A stretch of 36,126 bases of DNA from Comamonadaceae bacterium OH2545_COT-014 (GTDB lineage: Bacteria > Pseudomonadota > Gammaproteobacteria > Burkholderiales > Burkholderiaceae_C): the NCBI GenBank assembly GCA_003859965.1, contig RQYR01000030.1, forward strand, positions 1-36,126, in the 5' to 3' direction. Below are positions 8,998 through 17,457 of the stretch, piece by piece. The notes beneath the pieces are model-generated. The model made no database searches. It was not told the origin of the DNA and saw only the letters and a program-made list of their open reading frames with translations. The stretch's first letter is position 1. Each line of letters opens with the position of its first letter. A program made the position numbers and the translations under genes.

Positions 8998-9076
8998 CCC
9001 TGCCTGCCGGAACCCGTCCATTCCAAGCGTCACACAGATCACCCCGATCACGCACCCCGCCCACGCCCCCCAGCAC

Positions 9077-9117
9077 GCGCCTGCGCCTTTTGCCCCCGGC
9101 GCAGGCGCTCTTGTTTT
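9077..9117 (+). terminator. Terminator after the FHA gene
   Basis: A perfect 11-bp stem GCGCCTGCGCC (9077-9087) / GGCGCAGGCGC (9098-9108) with a 10-base loop, followed by TCTTGTTTT. It separates the FHA gene from the cyclase gene, which should therefore have its own promoter in the short gap before 9184. Confidence 0.75.
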
Positions 9118-9183
9118 CCGGCACACGCTCCGGCGGCGCACTCATCTTTCATCGCCGGCCCGCCAGGCGCTTGCCCGTCCGCC

Positions 9184-11286
9184 ATGTCCTATCTGAGCCG
9201 TCACCGCTGGCGTCTGGCGTTGGCCCTGCTGCCGGTGGCACTGGCCCTGCTGCACGCCACCGGCGTGCAGCCCTGGCGTACGCTGGAGCGCGCGGAGCAG
9301 CGCCTGCACGACATCCGGCTGCAACTGGCCATGCCGCGCACGCTGGATGAGCGCGTGGTCATCATCGACATTGACGAAGCCAGCCTGGCCGCGCTGGGCC
9401 AGTGGCCGTGGCCGCGCACACGCCTGGCCACGCTGGTGCAGGAAGTGCTGGACCGCCAGCGCGCCAGCGCCCTGGGCTTTGACGCCGTGTTCGCCGAGCC
9501 TGACCGCAGCACCGGCCTGGCCGCGCTGCGCGCCTTGGCCGACGGCCCCCTGCGCCAGCAGCCCGCCTTCACCCGCTGGCTGCACGAACATGGCCACGCG
9601 CTGGATGCCGATCAGCGCCTGGCCCACGCCCTGCAAGGTCGCCCCGTGGCGCTGGGCTACTACTTCACCAGCGACCGCGGCGGTCAACGCAGCGGGGTAT
9701 TGCCCGCGCCGCTGGCCGATGCCGCGACCGCGCGTGATGCGCCGCCGGGCATCACCCACTGGAATGGCTACGGCGCCAATATCGCCCCCCTGGCCGCCGC
9801 CGCGCCCCATGGCGGCTTCTTCAACGCCCTGGCTGACAGCGACGGCGTGGTGCGCGCCGTTCCGCTGCTGGCCGCCTACAACGGCGCCTGGTACGAATCC
9901 CTGGCCCTGGCCGTGGTGCGGCAGGCCCTTCGCCAGCCCGCCCTGGCGCTGCAATGGGGCGGTGAACCCGCCACCTTGCAAGCCTTGCTGCTGCAAGGCA
10001 CGGGCCGCCACCCCGGCCACGTGCGGGTGCCCGTCAACCCGCAAGCCGCCGCCCTGGTGCCTTACCGGGGGCCCGGCGGGCCGCGCGGCGGCTCCTTCCG
10101 CTACTACTCGGCGGTGGACGTGCTGCAAGGCCGCCTGCCCGAAGGCAGCCTGGCGGGGCGCATTGCCCTGCTGGGCTTTACCGCGCCCGGCCTGATGGAC
10201 TTGCGTGCCACGCCAGCCGGCGAGGTGTATCCGGGCGTGGAAGTGCATGCCAACCTGATCTCCGGCCTGCTGGAAGGGCGCATTCCCGTCCAGCCGCCCG
10301 AGGCCCGCGCGCTGGACGTGATCGCCATCACCGCCACCGGCCTGCTGCTGGCCCTGGCACTGCCCGCCCTGCCCGTGGCCGGGGCGCTGGCGCTAGGGCT
10401 GGGCGTGGCGGCCGGCCTGACGGCGCTGAATTTCTGGCTCTACGCCGCCCACGGGCTGGCCCTGCCGCTGGCGGCCGCCCTGTTCACCGCCCTGGCCGTG
10501 CTGGCGCTGGACACCGCGTGCGGCTATGGCATGGAACGCCGCAGCAAACGCCGCCTGGCGGCCCTGTTCGGCACCTACGTGCCGCCCGAGCTGGTGCGGC
10601 GGATGGTGCAGCAGCCCGAGCGCTACGGCATGCAGGCCCAGACGCGCGAGCTGACCATCCTGTTTTGCGACATGCACGGCTTCACCAGCCTGTCGGAACA
10701 CATGCCGCCGCTGGCGCTGCAGGCTTTGCTGAACGATGTGCTGAGCCGGCTGTCGCAAATCATTCACGAACACCAAGGCACCATCGACAAATACATGGGC
10801 GACTGCGTCATGGCCTTCTGGGGCGCGCCCGTTTCCATGCCCGACCACGCCGCCCGCGCCACTGCCGCCGCCCTGGGCATGGCCGAGGCCATGCGCGCCT
10901 TCAACCGCGAGCGCGCAGCCGCCGGCCTGCCCGAGATCAAGGTTGGCATCGGACTGAACACCGGCCTCGTGTCGGTAGGCGACATGGGTTCCGACATACG
11001 GCGTGCCTACACGGTGCTGGGCGATGCGGTCAACCTGGCTTCACGGCTGGAGGGCCTGTCGCGCACTTATGGCGTGGATATCATCGCCAGCGACAGCACC
11101 CGCGCCCAGGCGCCCGGGTTCTTGTGGCAGGCGCTGGATCACGTGCACGTCAAAGGCCGCCAAGAAGCCGTGACCATCCACACCCCGCGCGCGCCAGCGC
11201 ATCCTGAGCCGCCCACGCACGCCGCCACCCCCGTGAAGACGCCAGCCATCAGACCCGCAAGCGTTGCAAGTGAGCAACACCCTTGA
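9184..11286 (+). CDS. CHASE2-domain class III adenylate cyclase
   Basis: 700 residues. An N-terminal hydrophobic anchor (about 10-25) is followed by an extracytoplasmic CHASE2 sensor (about 30-370, with [19 protein letters not shown] and [10 protein letters not shown]). About three membrane segments (375-450) and a cytoplasmic cyclase domain (485-670) come next. The cyclase has both metal aspartates (FCDMHGF, D496; KYMGD, D540), the adenine-selecting Lys536 and Thr610 (K/T type of class IIIb), and the transition-state Asn617 and Arg621 of NLASRLEG. It should make cAMP from ATP in response to a periplasmic signal; the signal is unknown. A probable cAMP phosphodiesterase lies downstream on the same strand. 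Confidence 0.93.
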   Translation: MSYLSRHRWRLALALLPVALALLHATGVQPWRTLERAEQRLHDIRLQLAMPRTLDERVVIIDIDEASLAALGQWPWPRTRLATLVQEVLDRQRASALGFDAVFAEPDRSTGLAALRALADGPLRQQPAFTRWLHEHGHALDADQRLAHALQGRPVALGYYFTSDRGGQRSGVLPAPLADAATARDAPPGITHWNGYGANIAPLAAAAPHGGFFNALADSDGVVRAVPLLAAYNGAWYESLALAVVRQALRQPALALQWGGEPATLQALLLQGTGRHPGHVRVPVNPQAAALVPYRGPGGPRGGSFRYYSAVDVLQGRLPEGSLAGRIALLGFTAPGLMDLRATPAGEVYPGVEVHANLISGLLEGRIPVQPPEARALDVIAITATGLLLALALPALPVAGALALGLGVAAGLTALNFWLYAAHGLALPLAAALFTALAVLALDTACGYGMERRSKRRLAALFGTYVPPELVRRMVQQPERYGMQAQTRELTILFCDMHGFTSLSEHMPPLALQALLNDVLSRLSQIIHEHQGTIDKYMGDCVMAFWGAPVSMPDHAARATAAALGMAEAMRAFNRERAAAGLPEIKVGIGLNTGLVSVGDMGSDIRRAYTVLGDAVNLASRLEGLSRTYGVDIIASDSTRAQAPGFLWQALDHVHVKGRQEAVTIHTPRAPAHPEPPTHAATPVKTPAIRPASVASEQHP

Positions 11287-11367
11287 GATGCGTACCAAAG
11301 TAAGCATTTTGGCCGCCAATTTGCCAACTATTCCCTTTACCAGCACGCCCCGCCGCAGCTAAGCTGC

Positions 11368-11420
11368 CCGCCGGCCTCGTCCGCCGCCCCATCCGTGATT
11401 TGGAAGCCGGCGGCGTTTTT
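11368..11420 (+). terminator. Possible terminator between cyclase and phosphodiesterase genes
   Basis: CCGCCGGC (11368-11375) can pair with GCCGGCGG (11406-11413), followed by CGTTTTT. The loop is long (30 bases), so this is only a fair candidate. If it works, the phosphodiesterase is only partly coupled to the cyclase. Confidence 0.4.
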
Positions 11421-11445
11421 CCATGACAAGCAAAAGAGTCTCTCC

Positions 11446-12246
11446 ATGAGGGTGCGCGTGCTGGGCTGCTCCGGCGCCATTGCCTACGGCTGCAAAACCA
11501 CGGCGTTCCTGGTCGGCCAGGACACGCTCATTGACGCGGGCACCGGCGTAGGCGACCTCACGCTGGAGGAGATGCTCGGCATCGATCACGTCTTTCTCAC
11601 CCACGCCCATCTGGATCACGTGGCCTGCCTGCCGCTCATGGTGGATGCCGTGGTCACGGCCCGCCAAACGCCCTTGCGCGTGTACGGCCTGCCCGAAACC
11701 CTGCAGGCGGTGCATGCCCATATCTTCAACGACCTGATCTGGCCCGACTTCACCCGCCTGCCCAGCCCGCAGGCGTCATTTGTCACGTTTCACCCCATCG
11801 AAACGGGCCGCGCCATTGCACTGCCCCACCACATCATCGAGCCGCTGCCCGCCGTCCACACCGTGCCCGCCGTCGGCTTTGCCGTGCGCGACCTGCCTGA
11901 AGACAGCCCCTGGTGGGTCTTCAGCGGCGACACCGAAAGCAACCCCGCCTTCTGGCAGCGCGTCAACCAGATGAAAGTAGGCGCGCTGGTCATCGAAACC
12001 GCTTTCAGCAACCGCGAAAGCAACCTGGCCCGCAACGCCAAACACCTCTCGCCCGCCGTGCTGGCCGACGAGCTGGACTGCATCGCGCCCGAGCACTGCT
12101 ACCCCATCTACATCACCCACACCAAGCCCACGGAAACGGCCACCATCATGTGCGAGATCGCGCAGTTCGACCGGGTGCGCCCGCCCCGCGCCGAAGTGGC
12201 GCACGACATCCGCTGCCTCAGCGCTGGCCACGTCTTTGAATGGTAG
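11446..12246 (+). CDS. Class II 3',5'-cyclic-nucleotide phosphodiesterase (metallo-beta-lactamase fold)
   Basis: 266 residues. It opens MRVRVLGCSGAIAYGCKTTAFLV, then LIDAGTGVGDLTLEEM and the metal-binding HAHLDH at residues 53-58, with further metal ligands in LPAVHTVPAVGF, FSGDTESNP and YITHTKP. This pattern matches the class II (PDE1-like) cyclic phosphodiesterases, which open cAMP to 5'-AMP with two bound metals. Its place 159 bases behind a CHASE2 adenylate cyclase supports cAMP as substrate. A longer frame begins at 11395, but the family starts at ATG 11446. Other metallo-beta-lactamase hydrolases are the alternative. Confidence 0.85.
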   Translation: MRVRVLGCSGAIAYGCKTTAFLVGQDTLIDAGTGVGDLTLEEMLGIDHVFLTHAHLDHVACLPLMVDAVVTARQTPLRVYGLPETLQAVHAHIFNDLIWPDFTRLPSPQASFVTFHPIETGRAIALPHHIIEPLPAVHTVPAVGFAVRDLPEDSPWWVFSGDTESNPAFWQRVNQMKVGALVIETAFSNRESNLARNAKHLSPAVLADELDCIAPEHCYPIYITHTKPTETATIMCEIAQFDRVRPPRAEVAHDIRCLSAGHVFEW

Positions 12247-12268
12247 GCGGCCCAACCTGCTGGTTTGC

Positions 12269-12322
12269 TATTATTTCAGTAGCTGCAATCGTCGTTGATA
12301 CGGCCTGAAAGGCGAATTTCGA
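12269..12322. repeat. Possible copy of a dispersed intergenic element
   Basis: The gap 12247-12426 has a low-GC patch with the imperfect palindrome GCTATTATTTCAGTAGC, followed by TTGATACGGCCTGAAAGGCG. It resembles short intergenic elements I recall from Comamonadaceae genomes (GCTAT...AGTAGC, then a hairpin). It may equally contain the kdsD promoter. No second clear copy was found in this window, so the repeat status rests on memory. Confidence 0.25.
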
Positions 12323-12426
12323 TGCAAAGCGCGGCATCAAGCGCGCCCGGCGCCCAGGAGAGTCGGCAGGCCCCCGCCCAGCCGCTGCCGCGCCAGACCC
12401 GGCAAGCGCCCGCCTAGAATCGCCCC

Positions 12427-13407
12427 ATGCATTTCGACCCCGAACAGGCGCTGCGTCTGGCGCGCGACACGCTGGACATCGAAGCCGCCGCCGTGCTCGG
12501 CCTGAAAGACCGGCTGGACGCTACCGGCTTCGCGCGCGCCGTGGCGCTGATCCTGCAAGGCACGGGCCGCGTCGTCGTCATGGGCATGGGCAAAAGCGGC
12601 CACGTGGGGCGCAAGATCGCGGCCACGCTGTCGTCCACCGGCACCCCCGCCCTGTTCGTGCACCCGGCCGAGGCCAGCCATGGCGATCTGGGCATGATCC
12701 AGCCACAGGATGTGGTGCTGGCCATCTCCAACAGCGGCGAAAGCGCCGAGCTGAACGCCATCCTCCCGCTGGTCAAGCGCCTAGGCGCCACCCTGGTGGC
12801 CCTGACCGGCGGCCTGCGCTCCACGCTGGCGCGCCATGCCGACGTGGTGCTCGACAGCAGCGTCGAAAAAGAAGCCTGCCCGCTCAACCTGGCGCCCACC
12901 GCCAGCACCACCGCCCAACTGGCGCTGGGCGACGCCCTGGCCCTGGCCCTGCTCGACGCGCGCGGCTTCAAGGCCGAGGACTTTGCCCGCTCGCACCCCG
13001 GCGGCGCGCTGGGCCGCCGTCTGCTCACCCGCGTGACCGACATCATGCGCGCCGGCGACGACATTCCGCGCGTGCCCCCCGGCGCCAGCTTCAGCGCGCT
13101 GATGCGCGAAATCACCGCCAAGGGGCTGGGCGCCGCCGCCGTGGTGGACGACACGGGCCGCGCCATCGGTATCTTCACCGACGGCGACCTGCGCCGCCTG
13201 GTGGAAACCGGGCGCGACCTGCGCCACCTGAGCGCCCAGGACGTGATGCGCCCTGAACCGCGCCACGTGGCCGCCAGCGCCCTGGCCGCCGAAGCGGCCG
13301 GCCTCATGGAACAGCACCGCATCACCGTGCTGCTGGTGCAGGGCGACGACGGCCGCCTGGCCGGCGCCATCAGCAGCAACGACCTGATGCGCGCCAAAGT
13401 CATCTAG
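12427..13407 (+). CDS. kdsD: Arabinose-5-phosphate isomerase
   Basis: 326 residues of the KpsF/GutQ/KdsD family. It interconverts ribulose 5-phosphate and arabinose 5-phosphate, the first step towards Kdo of lipopolysaccharide. A sugar-isomerase (SIS) domain (about 40-180) shows VVVMGMGKSGHVGRKIAATL, the active-site region HPAEASHGDLGM and ISNSGESAEL. Two CBS domains follow (about 205-325; VTDIMRAGDDIP and AQDVMRPEPRHV). It is the first gene of a tightly packed operon: kdsC starts within one base of its stop. Confidence 0.95.
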   Translation: MHFDPEQALRLARDTLDIEAAAVLGLKDRLDATGFARAVALILQGTGRVVVMGMGKSGHVGRKIAATLSSTGTPALFVHPAEASHGDLGMIQPQDVVLAISNSGESAELNAILPLVKRLGATLVALTGGLRSTLARHADVVLDSSVEKEACPLNLAPTASTTAQLALGDALALALLDARGFKAEDFARSHPGGALGRRLLTRVTDIMRAGDDIPRVPPGASFSALMREITAKGLGAAAVVDDTGRAIGIFTDGDLRRLVETGRDLRHLSAQDVMRPEPRHVAASALAAEAAGLMEQHRITVLLVQGDDGRLAGAISSNDLMRAKVI

Positions 13408-13408
13408 T

Positions 13409-14020
13409 GTGAACAAGACCCTGGCCCCCATGCCCCTGAACCCCGCCCCCGCGCTCACCTGGCCCCCTGAACTGCTGCTGCACGCCCAGGGCGTGCGCGT
13501 GGCGTTTTTCGACGTGGACGGCGTGCTCACCGACGGCGGCCTTTACCTCAGCGCCGAAGGTGAAACCCTCAAACGCTTTCACGCGCTGGACGGCCACGGC
13601 ATCAAGCTGCTGCGGCAGACCGGCATCACGCCAGCCGTCATCTCCGGGCGCGACTCGGCCGTGCTGCGCGAGCGCCTGACCGCGCTGGGCGTGACCGAAT
13701 GGCGCTTGGGCACCGAGGCCAAGCTCCCCGCCGCCGAGGCCATCCTGGCCGCGTTGGGCCTGGGCTGGGCCGAGGCCGCCGCCATCGGCGACGACTGGCC
13801 CGACCTGCCCCTGCTCGCCCGCGCCGCCTTCGCCTGCGCCCCGCCCAACGCCCATGCCGAGGCGCGCGCCCGCGCCCACCACGTCACCCAAGCCGCCGGC
13901 GGCCACGGCGCGGCGCGCGAATTCTGCGACCTGCTGCTCACCGCCAGCGGCCATTACCACCGCCTGCTGGCCGCCCAGCTCGGCGCCCCGCCCGAGGGGC
14001 CGCCGCCAGCCGCCCCATGA
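13409..14020 (+). CDS. kdsC: 3-deoxy-D-manno-octulosonate 8-phosphate phosphatase
   Basis: About 203 residues of the HAD superfamily. It removes phosphate from Kdo-8-P. Seen are the nucleophile motif FFDVDGVLTDG (about 33-43), SGRDS (motif II), GTEAKLPAAE (in place of the usual G-x-x-x-K region) and the metal site AAIGDDWPDLPLL. The start is GTG 13409, one base after kdsD, or ATG 13430; GTG was kept for its spacing but the ATG is plausible. Its stop overlaps the lptC start (ATGA). The C-terminus, after GHGAAREFCDLLL, is longer than that of E. coli KdsC. Confidence 0.93.
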   Translation: MNKTLAPMPLNPAPALTWPPELLLHAQGVRVAFFDVDGVLTDGGLYLSAEGETLKRFHALDGHGIKLLRQTGITPAVISGRDSAVLRERLTALGVTEWRLGTEAKLPAAEAILAALGLGWAEAAAIGDDWPDLPLLARAAFACAPPNAHAEARARAHHVTQAAGGHGAAREFCDLLLTASGHYHRLLAAQLGAPPEGPPPAAP

Positions 14021-14679
14021 TCGACCGTGCCCGCCTGCTGCGCCTGGGGCGCGACCAGCTTTCCGCCTGGCTGCCCGCCCTGCTCATGGGCCTGTTCGCC
14101 CTGGGCACCTGGTGGCTGGTGCGCAGCGCCCCCCAGCTGGGCGCGCCGGAAGCGCCGCGCCTGCCCAGCCACGAGCCGGATTACTTCATGCACGACTTCG
14201 CCGTGCAAACCTTCGACGCCGCAGGCCAGCTCAAAACCCGCATCACCGGCGCGCAAGGCCACCATTACCCTGACACCGACACGCTTGAAGTGCAAAGCCC
14301 CCGCCTGCAAGCCTGGGGCCGGCAGGGCGAACGCACCACCGCCACGGCCCAGCGCGCCCTCTCCAACGGCGACGGCAGCGAGGTGCAACTGTTCGGCAAC
14401 GCCCGCGTGGTGCGCGAAGGCCAGCCCCAAGCCCCCGGCCGGCCCGCGCCGCCGCCCGTCGAATTCCGGGGCGAGCACCTGCACGCCTACGTGGAGCAAG
14501 AGCGCGTCAGCGCCAGCCAGCCGGTGGAAATCACGCGCGGCCCCGACCGCTTCACCGGCGACCGCTTCGAGTACGACCACGCCACCGGCGTGGCCCGGCT
14601 GCACGGCCGCGTGCGCGGCACCATCGCCCCACGGCCACGCGCGATGGACAAGACAAGCAAGGCAGGCCGCCCCTCATGA
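14017..14679 (+). CDS. lptC: LPS export ABC transporter periplasmic protein LptC
   Basis: 220 residues. A single N-terminal membrane anchor (LPALLMGLFALGTWWLV, about 20-36) leads to a periplasmic beta-jellyroll domain with PDYFMHDFAVQTFDAAGQLK, HYPDTDTLEVQSP and the later FEYDHATGVARLHGRVRG. LptC carries lipopolysaccharide from LptBFG to LptA. The ATG overlaps the kdsC stop. Unusually, lptA and lptB do not follow; an SDR gene does, overlapping by ATGA. Confidence 0.9.
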   Translation: MIDRARLLRLGRDQLSAWLPALLMGLFALGTWWLVRSAPQLGAPEAPRLPSHEPDYFMHDFAVQTFDAAGQLKTRITGAQGHHYPDTDTLEVQSPRLQAWGRQGERTTATAQRALSNGDGSEVQLFGNARVVREGQPQAPGRPAPPPVEFRGEHLHAYVEQERVSASQPVEITRGPDRFTGDRFEYDHATGVARLHGRVRGTIAPRPRAMDKTSKAGRPS

Positions 14680-15476
14680 GCGCAAGCACCCCGGCGCCCT
14701 TGGCGTTCATCACCGGCGCCTCCAGCGGCATCGGGCAGGCGCTGGCCGCGCACTACCAGCGCGCCGGCTGGCGGGTGGCCCTGGTGGCGCGCCGCCCGGC
14801 CGAACTGGCGGCCTGGGCCACGCAGCAAGGCTGGCCCGCTGACCGCTGGCGCGCCTACGGCGCCGACGTGACCCGCCCCGACAGCATTGCCGCAGCCGTC
14901 CGCGCCTGCCTGGGCGAGCTGGGCCTGCCTGACGTGGTGATCGCCAGCGCCGGCATCAGCATTGGCATGGACAGCGCCGAATTCGACGACCTGGACGTCA
15001 TGACGCGCACCTTCGCCACCAACAACGTCGGGCTGGCCGCCACCTTCCAGCCCTTCGTGCGCGCCATGCGGGCGCGCGGCAGCGGACGGCTGGTGGGCGT
15101 GGCCAGCGTGGCGGGCGTGCGCGGCCTGCCGGGGCATGGCGCCTATTGCGCCAGCAAGGCCGGCGTCATCCGCTACTGCGAAAGCCTGCGCGCCGAGCTG
15201 CACGGCAGCGGCGTGCGGGTGGTCACGCTGCTGCCCGGCTTCATCGACACGCCGATGACGCGCCACAACCCCTACCCCATGCCGTTTCTGATGCCGGCCG
15301 ACGCCTTTGCGCGCCGGGCGGCGGCGGCCATTGCGGCCGGCGCGCGCCAGCGCGTCATCCCGTGGCCCATGGGTATCGTGGCCTGGCTGCTGCCGCGGCT
15401 GCCCGGCGCCTGGCTCGATGGCCTGCTGGCGCGCCGCCCGCGCAAACCCCGGCAGGGTGCAGATGCGGCCAAATAG
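14676..15476 (+). CDS. Short-chain dehydrogenase/reductase
   Basis: 266 residues with a classical SDR layout. The NAD(P)-binding TGASSGIG lies near residue 12. NNVGLAATFQ and the catalytic Ser of GVASVAGVRG follow, and then YCASKAG with the Tyr-x-x-x-Lys pair. The GFIDTPMTRHN segment is typical of YdfG/SDR-type oxidoreductases acting on small carbonyls. The substrate is unknown. Its ATG overlaps the lptC stop, so it is translated with the LPS genes; whether it acts in that pathway is not shown. The last about 30 residues (LLPRLPGAWLDGLLARRP) are hydrophobic/basic and may touch the membrane. Confidence 0.88.
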   Translation: MSASTPAPLAFITGASSGIGQALAAHYQRAGWRVALVARRPAELAAWATQQGWPADRWRAYGADVTRPDSIAAAVRACLGELGLPDVVIASAGISIGMDSAEFDDLDVMTRTFATNNVGLAATFQPFVRAMRARGSGRLVGVASVAGVRGLPGHGAYCASKAGVIRYCESLRAELHGSGVRVVTLLPGFIDTPMTRHNPYPMPFLMPADAFARRAAAAIAAGARQRVIPWPMGIVAWLLPRLPGAWLDGLLARRPRKPRQGADAAK

Positions 15477-15531
15477 ACGCCCATGAGCGCCGTAAGCGGC
15501 GGACGCGGCGGACGCCATTCAGGCCCGCAGC

Positions 15532-15957
15532 TCAGTCCAGCAAATCACCGTCCACGTAGTACCAGCGCCCGCCTTCGCGCACGAAGCGGCTGCGCTCGTG
15601 CTGGCGCACGGCACGGCCGCCCAGGCGGTGGCGCGCCACGAACTCCACTTGCGCATGGTCCGCGCCAGCAGGCCGGGCTGCGCGCACCTGCAGGCCCAGC
15701 CAGCGCGCCCCCGGGTCAAACGCAACCGCCGCCGGGCGCTGGCTGGGGTGCCAGGTGGCCAGCAGGTAAGCCGCCCGCTGGAGCGCAAAGGCGCTGTAGC
15801 GCGAGCGCATCAGCGTCTCGGCATCGGGCGCGGGCGTGTCTGTTTCCAGATACAGGCCGCAACAGGCCGCGTAGCTGAGCGGGCGGGCGCGGGCGCCTTG
15901 CCGTCCACAAGGGCAGGGCGCGCCGGGTGGCGGCGGGGGCAGGGCATCACCGTGCAT
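15532..15957 (-). CDS. YchJ-family (UPF0225) protein
   Basis: 141 residues. It has an N-terminal zinc-type cysteine cluster (APCPCG, then [10 protein letters not shown]), and [25 protein letters not shown], the hallmark of the YchJ family. The C-terminal part ([29 protein letters not shown]) is the NTF2-like/DUF domain of the same family. The function is unknown. It starts 13 bases after trkH and is probably the last gene of the trkA-trkH-ychJ leftward run. It converges on the SDR gene across 55 bases without a visible terminator. Confidence 0.82.
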   Translation of the reverse strand: MHGDALPPPPPGAPCPCGRQGARARPLSYAACCGLYLETDTPAPDAETLMRSRYSAFALQRAAYLLATWHPSQRPAAVAFDPGARWLGLQVRAARPAGADHAQVEFVARHRLGGRAVRQHERSRFVREGGRWYYVDGDLLD

Positions 15958-15970
15958 GCCAGCTCCGGTA

Positions 15971-17434
15971 TCAGCGCCGCCAGAACTGGGGCGTGAACAG
16001 CACCAGCACCGACAGCAGCTCCAGCCGCCCCAGCAACATGGCCACGCTGCATACCCCGATCTGGAAGTCGTTGAGCACGCCAAAGTTGCCCGCCGGCCCC
16101 ACCTTGCCCATGCCGGGGCCAATGTTGTTGAGGCAGGCAATGATGGCGGTGAAGGCGGTCACCACATCCAGCCCGGAGGCCAGCATGAGCATGGTCAGCC
16201 CCACCATGACGCCGCCGTAGATGAGCATGAAGGCCATGATGGCCCAGATCACATCGGGCGGCACGACGATGCTGCGCCCCAGCACCACCGGGTGCACCAC
16301 GCGCGGGTGGACGATGCGCACCAGCTCGCGTTCGGCCAGCCGCACCAGCACCAGCATGCGCACCAGCTTGATGCCGCCGCCGGTGGAGCCGGCGCACGAG
16401 ACGAAACAGCCCAGAAACAGCAGCAGCACGGGCACGAAGCTGGGCCACAGCAGGTAATCGGTGGTGGCATAGCCCGTGGTGGTGGCCACGGAAATCACCT
16501 GGAACGCGGCTTGCCGCAGGGCCAGGCCAGCGTCCGCATACACCTTGTCGAACACCAGCATGGCGGTGACCAGCGCCACGCTGACGGCCAGAATGGCAAC
16601 GTAAGTGCGCACTTCGGCATCACGCGAGAGTGGCGAGAGCGAACGCAGACGCCACACCATGAAGTAGCGCGCAAAGCTCACGCCCGAGAGCAGCATGAAC
16701 AGGGTGGCCACCCATTCCAGCTGGGGCGAATCCCAGTGACCAAAGCTCTGGTCGTGCGACGAAAAGCCGCCCAGCCCCACGGTGGTGCACATGTGCATGA
16801 AGGCATCCGCCCAGCTCATGCCGCCCCAGCGGTAGGCCAGCATACAGCTGAGCGAGAGCACGAAGTACACGCCCCACAGCCCGCGCGCGGTTTCGGCAAT
16901 GCGCGGGGTCAGCCGCGTGTCTTTCATGGGGCCGGGCATTTCGGCCTTGTACAGCTGCGTGCCGCCCAGTCCCAGGAAGGGCAGCACGGCCACGGCCAGC
17001 AGCATGATGCCCAGACCGCCGATCAGCTGCAAAAAGCAGCGCCAGATGTTGACCGGCATGGCCAGCAGATCCAGCCCGGCCAGCGCGGTGGCGCCGGTGG
17101 CGGTCAGGCCGCTCATGGCTTCGAAGTAGGCGTCGAACCAGCCAATGTTGTGGATGGTGAACATGAAGGGCAGCGCCGCGTAGGCCGGCAGCACCAGCCA
17201 CACCAGGGTGACAAGCAGAAAGCCGTCCTTGACGGTCAGCTCGCGCTGGTCACGGCGCGTGCGCCACCACAGCAGCGCCCCGGAAGCCAGGGTGAACAGC
17301 AGGCAGCCCGCCCAGACCTCGGCGTGGCGCGCGCCATCGGCCCACACGGCCCAGGCCAGCGGCACCAGGAAGGTCATGGAAAAAACCATGACGATCCACG
17401 ACAGCACCAGCAGTGCGTTGTTGAAGCGGTTCAT
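15971..17434 (-). CDS. trkH: Trk potassium uptake system, membrane subunit
   Basis: 487 residues with many hydrophobic segments. The four pore-loop regions of the TrkH/KtrB superfamily can be followed: [41 protein letters not shown] and a last pore loop around [14 protein letters not shown]. TrkH imports potassium driven by the membrane potential and needs TrkA in the cytoplasm. The start, [14 protein letters not shown], has trkA just upstream (23 bases), so the pair forms an operon. Confidence 0.95.
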   Translation of the reverse strand: MNRFNNALLVLSWIVMVFSMTFLVPLAWAVWADGARHAEVWAGCLLFTLASGALLWWRTRRDQRELTVKDGFLLVTLVWLVLPAYAALPFMFTIHNIGWFDAYFEAMSGLTATGATALAGLDLLAMPVNIWRCFLQLIGGLGIMLLAVAVLPFLGLGGTQLYKAEMPGPMKDTRLTPRIAETARGLWGVYFVLSLSCMLAYRWGGMSWADAFMHMCTTVGLGGFSSHDQSFGHWDSPQLEWVATLFMLLSGVSFARYFMVWRLRSLSPLSRDAEVRTYVAILAVSVALVTAMLVFDKVYADAGLALRQAAFQVISVATTTGYATTDYLLWPSFVPVLLLFLGCFVSCAGSTGGGIKLVRMLVLVRLAERELVRIVHPRVVHPVVLGRSIVVPPDVIWAIMAFMLIYGGVMVGLTMLMLASGLDVVTAFTAIIACLNNIGPGMGKVGPAGNFGVLNDFQIGVCSVAMLLGRLELLSVLVLFTPQFWRR

Positions 17435-17457
17435 GCCTTGGCTCCGGCGCCTGCCCG

